Origin: Lutjanus erythropterus
Taxonomy: Eukaryota > Chordata > Actinopteri > Lutjaniformes > Lutjanidae
Length of the DNA: 64,000 nt
Direction: 5' to 3'
Assembly: GCA_020091685.1 (NCBI GenBank)
Contig: CM034601.1
Span: 17,041,320-17,105,319 of the forward strand
The position numbers and the translations under genes were made by a program. Positions 57,036 through 64,000 of the stretch are shown here, piece by piece. The notes beneath the pieces were generated by a model. The model was not told where the DNA came from and ran no database searches. It saw only the letters and a program-made list of their open reading frames with translations. Numbering within the stretch: position 1 is the first letter of the stretch; each line of letters opens with the position of its first letter.

Positions 57036-57270
57036 ATATAAATGATATCTCTCTCTCTCTCTCTTTTTTTTTTTTTTTTTGAAGATTTTTTTTGGGGCTG
57101 GTTTGCCTTTATTTTGATAGGACAGCTGAAGATATGACAGGAAAGGGGGTATAGAGGGGATGACACGCAGCAAATAGGACGCAGGTGGGAGTCAAACTGG
57201 CAGCCGCTGCAGAGGACTGACAGCCTCAGTACATGGGGTGCACGTCCTACCAACTGAGCTATAGGGTCGC
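57036..57270 (-). mobile_element. tRNA-derived SINE, second copy
   Basis: Read on the minus strand: a tRNA-like head with A-like box (tagctcagttggta) and B box (gtttgactccc), then the same body as 25911-26117, ending in a poly-A tail (the T run at 57064-57080 on the plus strand). Flanked by tataaataatatct at 57022-57035 and 57271-57284, a perfect 14-bp target duplication. Confidence 0.9.
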
Positions 57271-57430
57271 TATAAATAATATCTCTATTTTTAGGCTATT
57301 CGGCAATCTAAGATAAATATCTCAATATACACATTTTTTAAAAATAACTTAGTGTTAATTCTCAAATAGTGCAAGTATATAATGATCTTATAAAAAACGA
57401 TGCATTGGTTTAGATCAAATTTCCCAACAG

Positions 57431-57705
57431 TAGGGCTGGACGACATGGACAATACAATACTTTTGCCCATACCTTGATATCAATATTGCAACACCATTGT
57501 AGGAGTTATGTTTACAAATGTAGACTACAGATTTGGATAGATATAGATTTTTGATAAATAATCATCAGTAGTGTGGATATTATCGCCCAGAGTGTAAAGG
57601 CAAATCAGCAAGTTAACTTAGGTTTGCTAAGTTCAGAAAATTAATTACATTACTGTAATGAAGAACAAGAAAAAGTCAACACAAATGCCATAAGATGAAA
57701 TAACC
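57431..57705. repeat. hAT-like MITE, truncated copy
   Basis: tagggctggacgacatggac start, tgataaataatcatcagtag and taagttcagaaaatta words shared with 38187-38530 and 45975-46965. The right end is not identifiable. Confidence 0.6.
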
Positions 57706-58479
57706 AAATGTGTCAGTTTTGAGCCTACATATTTATAGTGCTAGTGCTTTTGTCTGTTTGAATTCTACTTTATGGAGTAGACTGTCAATATAAATGTTGA
57801 CAGTGGTTCATTTTTGGTTCTTTCATAATGCAGTGATTGCAGAGGCATTACAGGGGCAACAGATGACCGGGGAGATATTTTGGAGTGAAACTAAAGCTGA
57901 ATAGACCTGTTTCAAACCCAGGTGTAAAAAGAAGCTTGCTGGAAGTGAGTCATAATTTATGATATTAGTTTTTTCTTTCTAATTCTGGTGAAATGAGATT
58001 GTGTCCTCACACCAGTTATCAAAATATATATGAGACAAGAGATAAAACCTAAGCGAATCTTGCTTTCATTGTGAGAAGTTAAATATACAATTAAGGAGAC
58101 TAAATAATACTATGCCTGTTAGCAAACTAGCTTGTGATTTTATGGTCTCACATTGTAGCCATGGCTGAAATCAGTGCTGAATTGAGCAAAGTATTTATGA
58201 GGAAGTACAATCACATGGTGGGAAAAGTCTTTCAGCAGTACTTAAAAAAAGTGCAGAAAGCTTTGACAGCAAAGTATTAATAACATTGTTTTGTTGTTGC
58301 TGCTGATGTTCATGCTTTGTCAGTATATCTTGTTGTGTTGTGGAGCTGAGACAGTCAATATTGTTTATATTAGAAAATTAGTCATTTAGAGTACAGCAGT
58401 GATTTTACTGTAAACAGTACATCCAAGCCTTTCTGCCTTTCACACAAAAATGACAGAAACCCTCAATCAAGCTTCTCTT

Positions 58480-58500
58480 ACACACACACACACACACACA
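58480..58500. repeat. (CA)n microsatellite
   Basis: Perfect CA run. Confidence 0.9.
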
Positions 58501-58584
58501 TGGATTCGTATACGGTGATGGAAATTTATATATACACACTCTTTAAACATATCTCATAGTAAACACTTAAGTTTGTTTTACTAC

Positions 58585-58642
58585 ATGGCTTTGTTAAATG
58601 CTTAGGGGGGCAATAATGACCTGCTCACTGTACATTATCCTG
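58585..58642. repeat. fragment of the hairpin-containing repeat, copy C
   Basis: tggctttgttaaatgctta followed directly by caataatgacctgctcactg and tacattatcctg, joining the two ends of the element seen at 4741-5056 and 46507-46858; the middle is deleted. Confidence 0.65.
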
Positions 58643-59996
58643 AAAACATCGTGAAGCACTGCATACCATTATAGCTTGAATCCATAATGTCTTACAAAAT
58701 TATTGTGTCATTCTTACATCCCCTCTGCATGGTTTAGTAAACTGAAAAAAATGTGTTGCATTGTTTCAGGTTGCAACACATAATAAGAATTGCTCTCATG
58801 TAGGCCTATTGCCTAACACTGGAACACAGTTCATTGCTTCAAACACCAGTTTGATTATTTTCTGTGTGATTTTTGCACACAGTACATTTGCCTACTTTCA
58901 CTTTTTCATCTGCATGTGGTTGGAAAACCATGTGAAAACCACACGAGACAGCACTCTTCTTCAACTTTCAATAGGTTTGTCATATTTACAGTGCATATTG
59001 AAGAGCATTGTGCTGCTAGAAAAATCAGTCATTTTCTCACAAAGTCAGATTTAATGTCATGTCTGTACAGAATAAGGTAGTGCTTGCTGTAAGTCACTGT
59101 GCACAGACACCAACATAGATAAGAGAAACATTCTGAATACTCGGCTTTTCATGCACAGTTGCATTAACTTACCATGCTTTCTGAAAGCAACTTTGAACTT
59201 TGATTTTACAGAACTTCTTTCATTCACAGTTTGGTGTTGTTGGGACACATCTAGAAGCCAAACATTATGTATTACAGTGCTTATCTAAAAATGCTGGAAG
59301 TATTTGTGGGGGAAAAAAGAATAAAAAAAAGGATTAAAAAAAAAAAAGCCTGGATCTCTGTTGGTGTTACTAAAGTTTGTTCCCAGCAGCAGTTTTTAGC
59401 GTCTCTCCACTAAGATACTTGTTGTACTTGTTGTCCTTGAGGGCAGTGTGTCTTTGTATGAGTTTCACTCTTGTTTTTTTTCCTCAGTCAGCTGGATAGT
59501 CTTTTCAGCAGGACAAACCTTGTGACATTCAGCCAGAAGTGTGGTTTTGGTACAGCAGACTGTACTGATAACTGTAGCCGGCTAGGTTAGTGGTGCTGCC
59601 GACCCAAAAGAGGAAACTAGCAGTTTTCCCACTGAGCGTTTCTCTAATGATATACGAGTGGTGTTTGGGTATTGAGGGGATAACTGCCCATTTCAGATTG
59701 CCTGAAAATAAGACAAAGCCATGAAGTTGAAAAAGGTGGAGAAATTCTTTAAGGCTGCATGTTGCTGGTTGTCTTTTGGCTGTACTTTCCCTAATTAGAG
59801 GAGAGTGCTTTGCACATTTCCTGCCCATGCTTTAGACATATGTGGTCAGCAGTGGAATTGTATTGTCATGACATATAACAAAATGTGTCTTTGATTAAAG
59901 TACTTTATGTGTCATTTTGTAAAGAGTGGCCATATTATGACCAAGGCCCTCATCCCTTAACTATTTAAGTGGAGCTGCTCAGGAACCAACAGATCA

Positions 59997-60165
59997 GGGC
60001 CCTGTTTCCCAGAGCCTTCGTAGCGCTACGTGCGTCGTAAGTTGTATTTTAAGGTCTCCCTTAAGGTTACGGGCTGTTTCCCAGAGTTGGGACAACCTTA
60101 AGGGAGACCTTAAAATACAACTTACGATGCACGTAGCGCTACGAAGGCTCTGGGAAACGGGGCCC
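59997..60165. mobile_element. near-perfect 72-bp-arm palindrome (fold-back MITE)
   Basis: The left arm 59997-60068 and right arm 60094-60165 are inverse complements with only two mismatches in 72 bp, separated by a 25-bp loop. The arms begin gggccc(t/c)gtttcccagag, and the loop repeats the word ggctgtttcccagag. It is GC-richer than its AT-rich surroundings. The shape fits a young fold-back MITE; no clear target duplication was seen. Open frames across it are palindrome artefacts. Confidence 0.85.
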
Positions 60166-62555
60166 AGACTGGTTACACTGCGCAGCTTCCGGGTGTGTAT
60201 GTGCATGTAGACTTATCTGTATTTGATAAACAGCACATTGAGCATTCACATAATTTCAGTCATAATTTCATGTAAGACTAGGGCTGCACAGAACAGTTTG
60301 AAGCTTTGATTGCAAGTGGGACATTGAAATTCTAAATCAGCTTTTGAATGTTGTGCACCATTTTTGTTTTTTGGCGTGTCTATTCATTCTATTTAAACAC
60401 TGTATTTCTGCATGTTTTCAGATTAAAATTAGACTACACTGATTTATTATTAGGATTATATTCTTTGTAGAATTTGATTCCAGTGGTGGCTGCAGAGGAT
60501 TGTTCGCAATTTGTTTGATCCTAACCTTTCCAACAACTCTACAGTGTTGTAAAGTCCAAAATTGATTGAAAGAACATAGGCAAGATATAATCATAACTGT
60601 AATCTTAACTGTAAGTCATGCTAAATGGTAAAGCTCAAATAAGCCTTTAAATATTTCACTATTGATTTTAAATTTAAATGGGTGATGTTACAAAACAAGT
60701 TCAAAACACGCAATGCTCACATACACACAGCATTAATTTCACATGCATGTTACATGAATTAATTAGAGCAAAATTGATGCATCTTGTTTGGAGTACACAG
60801 TAAAAATTGATCACTTGATGCTGCTCACCCCTCATTACTGTAGGCCACCTCATAGCTGTGGACGTGAAATCGATCCCTGAGCTGGGATATTTGCATTGCC
60901 CAGTCATTCCAGTAGCTGAAGCAATCTGAACTGATGACTCTGCAGTTAGTTGATTATATTAGGGTCAGCACTTGAAAGTGTGACCAGTGGCTAAAATCAC
61001 TGTGTTTTAAGTACTTCAGGAGCCCCTGACCTTTCAGAAGACACTTAAAGTGTGCTTTCCTGTGTGTGGTGGTGAATGCCACCTGGTGAGGCATCAGTTG
61101 TCTGAAGCTCTTCGACTGTGTCTTTTACAAATTTTTAAACATATCAGTGGGATAGGGATACTTGTATGTAAGTCATTTGGTGGGCTGTTCAATAGGTGCG
61201 ATTGTATAATGAACAAGGAACACAGTATTGTTACGGGACTGGGGTCACCCTTAAGCTAACATAGATTATGTGTCCTCTTTTTGAAATAAAATCCTCTTAT
61301 GGACATGTTTAGTGTGAATTCAATTAAAACGGAACATTATATGGCTAAATACTGTTTTTAAATGTTGGATGTGGCAAATGGAGTGCATGAATACATGAAA
61401 TCACTGGAAGTAAAAGGAGAGAGAGAGAGTTCTTCTGGAGCCCTGGTGCCTTAGTGTCCATTCCTGTACTGCCTTTTTCCAGCCTGTGTATCACAGCATT
61501 TTGTTTTTGCGTGTTTGTAGTGTATCTTTGGTTGTGCATCTTTGGTATGGCTTGAAGATTCAAATCATCAGTCAGAGACCCCTCAGTCAACTGAGATTCT
61601 TCAAGTTGAGCAGTCTTTTTTTTTTCCTTTGTCAGTAAGTGTGCAGGGTCTAGCCTGTCTTCATGTTTGCTTGTTTTTGGCACGAACAGAATACTATTGC
61701 AAGTGTCTGACGACATTATGGAAAGGATCACTGCAGTGAGAGAGCATCTTTTAAAGAGTAAGATACATTTTATTAAACCAGAAATGGCTGTTTTATTGCT
61801 CTTGCCATTCTCACCAGACTCACTTTCTAAAACTGTGATTTTAACATCATCATTGTCAGTTTCATTCCATCAGAACTGACAAAAACAAAATAAAACTCAC
61901 TAAAAACTCCTTGGTTCATCTTTCCTGTTTCAAAAATCATCAAATCTGGCTTGGTTGAAATAAACCCTTAGTCCATGGCGCGAAGGTTCGCAGGTCAGGT
62001 GAGGCCAGTGCTGCTGCAGTGTGGGGAGAGAAGCTTCACCGTGTGTTGGGATTTTGTAACCGAACCATTTGGAGGATGAACACTTTTATGCTCACTGACT
62101 CTGTGAAAATCTGATAGAAAATCTGACAAAGATGGATACTGGCAAAACATACTAATGCAGGCTGATATATGAATCTAGTGTGGCAACCTAAATTGAATAA
62201 AAGAATGAATTATCAAATATTTGTTTTGAAGGGCCAAATTTGATTGATGATTGGCAAAATTAAATTGACTGAAAAAATGTTGAGTCTGGTACAGACCTAA
62301 TTTTCGGTTTGTGACGTGGTTGGAATTCATTAAGAGCAGATTTTGATAAAACGTGACTTCAGTCCATCATGTTTTATATTTGGATTTGTGTCAGAAGATT
62401 AAGCATGTGCTGAGATTTCCTCCTGTCCACTGGCCATCGACTCAGCCAAGCAATTTCATGCTGTGGCAGATCAGGGTGTCTCATCTTGTCCTTGCTAACA
62501 CTTCTGTCTTTCTCTCTTTGTCTCCCCCTCACCCCTTCTGTCCATCTAGGCGCCC

Positions 62556-62594
62556 ATGTGGTGGTTCCTCAGGCCCAGCCATTACCGCAGATGA
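62556..62594 (+). CDS. upstream ORF 1 of TAOK1
   Basis: ATG followed by 11 codons and TGA (peptide MWWFLRPSHYRR). Its TGA overlaps the ATG of uORF 2 (ATGA). Probably regulatory rather than a functional peptide. Confidence 0.4.
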   Translation: MWWFLRPSHYRR

Positions 62595-62632
62595 ATCTTC
62601 AGCTGCTTTGGCGTAGCTCAGCACCCAGATAG
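62591..62632 (+). CDS. upstream ORF 2 of TAOK1
   Basis: ATG, 12 further codons, TAG (peptide MNLQLLWRSSAPR). It begins in the stop of uORF 1 and ends 44 bases before the TAOK1 start, leaving little distance for reinitiation. Confidence 0.4.
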   Translation: MNLQLLWRSSAPR

Positions 62633-62676
62633 TCCCATCCCCTTTGTGTGGGTGATAAGGGACTACATAAACCAGG

Positions 62677-62808
62677 ATGCCCTCCTCTGTCAGGGCAGGG
62701 AGCCTGAAGGATCCAGAGGTGGCTGAGCTTTTCTTCAAAGAAGACCCGGAGAAGCTTTTCTCTGACCTTCGAGAGATTGGCCATGGCAGCTTTGGCGCTG
62801 TCTACTTT
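62677..62808 (+). CDS. taok1: TAOK1 first coding exon (residues 1-44)
   Basis: Start in context accaggATGc; stop codons precede it in frame. Ends after AVYF in phase 0 with donor gtacgg. Confidence 0.94.
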
Positions 62809-63516
62809 GTACGGCAACTACATCCTCACACTTAATCACACAAAAAATTTTGCTCTCAAACATAACTGTGAACAGAAATTCTGAATGTTAATCAGGGACA
62901 TGATCAGTTAAATACTCCCAACACTGTGTGTAATGTATATTTACAGACTCAGAACTGACAGACACATGGTGTAGGTGAAGCGATCAATTTTGTGATCTAA
63001 ATTTGTCTCCATATTTGATTAGGTGCTCTGTTGCTTTCTCTGAATAATGCAGTAACTCAAGGTAAATTGAAATTGAACAACTGAATCAAAACCTACATTT
63101 CGTAAGTGACCTTGCAATGTGCCAAAGTTTGCTTTTCAGTCATGCTAAAGTGAAGCTGTTTGATCTTCAATAAAAAACAGAAACGGTTAGAACAAAGTTA
63201 TTTTTAACAGCCCATGACAAGGTCTAATAGCACCAAGGTACAGTGCAATGATGTGACTCACCCCCACTGTCTGATCTGACTTTTGTTCTTGAACACTGCA
63301 CACAGTGTGGTTAAAAAAGTAGGAGATGTCTTGAAAAACCACATCCTTCATGAGAAACAATGTAGAGAGAATTAGATGCACTGTATTTTCTGGCTCACAT
63401 GTGATAACTGTGCATGTATGTTACTGATAATCTGTGTTTCCCAGGCACGAGATGTGCGCACGAATGAGGTGGTGGCAATTAAAAAGATGTCCTACAGTGG
63501 CAAACAGTCTAATGAG
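62677..63516 (+). CDS. taok1: TAOK1 serine/threonine kinase, first 68 residues (partial)
   Basis: TAOK1 is an MST/Ste20-related MAP3K that activates MKK3/6-p38 and Hippo signalling and acts on microtubules, in the cytoplasm. Two exons, 62677-62808 and 63445-63516, join in phase to [20 protein letters not shown]...GKQSNE. The Gly-rich ATP loop GHGSFG is at residues 35-40 and the ATP-anchoring Lys of VAIKK is K57, the same numbering as mammalian TAOK. The segments KEDPEKLF and [20 protein letters not shown] favour TAOK1 over TAOK2 (KDDPEKLF, RNSEVV) and TAOK3 (from memory). A synteny argument agrees: SMG6 and TAOK1 are both on human chromosome 17. The remaining 900-odd residues lie beyond the window. 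Which teleost paralogue (a or b) cannot be told. Confidence 0.93.
62809..63444 (+). other. taok1: TAOK1 intron between first two coding exons
   Basis: Nothing recognised besides the splice sites. Confidence 0.7.
63445..63516 (+). CDS. taok1: TAOK1 second coding exon (residues 45-68)
   Basis: Acceptor gtgtttcccag, donor gtgaga; encodes [20 protein letters not shown] and QSNE, including catalytic K57. In phase on both sides. Confidence 0.94.
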
Positions 63517-64000
63517 GTGAGACAAGATGGATTGCATTTGTATCGTACTTTGGTTCCGACTTTGACCATCAACATGTTTACAGCATTCACTTACTGTTAA
63601 CTTTATATGCTTGTGTTCATGGTCACATCACAGTGTGAATCATTGGTTACTTAACAGTAGTTCAGCCTGGTTTGATCAATGTAGAGAGAGAATATAGAGA
63701 ATAAAGAAACAGACCTTGAGCTTATCTATTTAGAGAACCAACAAGTGTTTACTCAGCAGCACTTCAGCAGACTACTGTGGTTAAAAGGAAGCCATAATTT
63801 TTGTTGAATGGATGCTCGCACTCAACATGCTTTGACATGGAATTTGTAGCTTGTAAATTCTTCAATTAAAAGTGACCTTTTCAAAATAAAACAGCACCAT
63901 AGTACTTTTACTTTGTTTTGTAAATGTATCAAACATGACTTCTGTGCACTTTAATACAGCTCACATCAGTGTAGCTGCTCTTTGTGTCAAACAGATGTAT
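63517..64000 (+). other. taok1: TAOK1 intron, runs off the window
   Basis: No further exon (expected to begin with KWQDII) is found before the right edge. Confidence 0.7.

Larger units (their letters stand above)
47905..62549 (+). other. taok1: TAOK1 intron 1 (inferred), repeat-rich
   Basis: About 14.6 kb with no recognised exon of any gene. Its first 400 bp are dense in TTAGC/GCTAA words, and the rest is a patchwork of the dispersed elements listed below. 47905-49660, 50704-52340, 52701-54930, 58643-59990 and 60166-62549 hold nothing else I can name. Confidence 0.5.
62550..62676 (+). other. taok1: TAOK1 5' UTR part of the start-codon exon
   Basis: Follows the acceptor tgtccatctag and precedes the TAOK1 start. 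It contains two short upstream open frames, listed separately, and no in-frame continuation into the main protein. Confidence 0.8.

Noticed and set aside
982-58500. Possible CRISPR array or prokaryotic operon signals
   Set aside because: Repeats are microsatellites or dispersed transposons without regular spacers; genes are spliced and eukaryotic.
59994-60206. 70-codon minus-strand frame over the 60-kb palindrome
   Set aside because: The frame is symmetric because the DNA is palindromic; there is no independent support for a protein.

Overview
The window looks like ray-finned (teleost) fish nuclear DNA, probably from a spiny-rayed fish. It has vertebrate genes with GT-AG introns, tRNA-derived SINEs with fish-type bodies, many small DNA transposons (hAT-type and Tc1/mariner-type), a fossil non-LTR reverse transcriptase, and abundant CA/GT microsatellites. 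There are no bacterial features. Gene names come from recognising encoded proteins and RNAs; no search was run.

Layout. (1) 1-21.8 kb has no protein-coding gene I can support. It holds a two-hairpin microRNA cluster on the minus strand, mir-212 (2896-2987) then mir-132 (2565-2660). Upstream of the cluster is a CpG-rich block (5.74-6.3 kb) with a split RE1/REST-like site and a perfect CRE palindrome. A second GC-rich block lies at 7.17-7.6 kb. The rest is repeats: a local duplication with a nested insertion (9.5-10.9 kb), a composite 'gggttct/agaaccc' repeat (11.6-12.6 kb), a dead LINE (14.5-15.4 kb), an hAT-type element with target duplication (16.0-16.85 kb) and a fold-back element (18.3-19.2 kb). 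(2) 21.93-41.09 kb, plus strand, is a complete SMG6/EST1A gene. Its 19 coding exons join in phase to 5001 nt (1666 residues), with an unusually long disordered N-terminal part in one 2.4-kb exon. The introns carry SINE, hAT-like, fold-back and mariner-like insertions. (3) 41.1-47.4 kb is the SMG6 3' UTR followed by repeat-rich intergenic DNA. (4) From about 47.4 kb to the end is the 5' part of a TAO kinase gene, best matched to TAOK1. It has a CpG/YY1-type promoter with a probable noncoding first exon, a 14.6-kb repeat-filled intron, the start-codon exon (62550-62808) and the next coding exon (63445-63516). The gene runs off the right edge.

The genes do not form a pathway. SMG6 is the nonsense-mediated-decay endonuclease, TAOK1 is a MAP3K-type kinase, and miR-212/132 are neuronal, activity-regulated microRNAs. 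Their proximity reflects chromosome 17-type synteny. The most rewarding observations are the microRNA cluster with its candidate CREB/REST control region, the lineage-specific changes in SMG6 (long N-terminus, Gly-rich loop in the PIN domain), the tandem uORFs in front of TAOK1, and several datable nested transposon insertions, including a near-perfect 72-bp-arm palindrome at 60 kb. I saw no convincing new multi-gene system.
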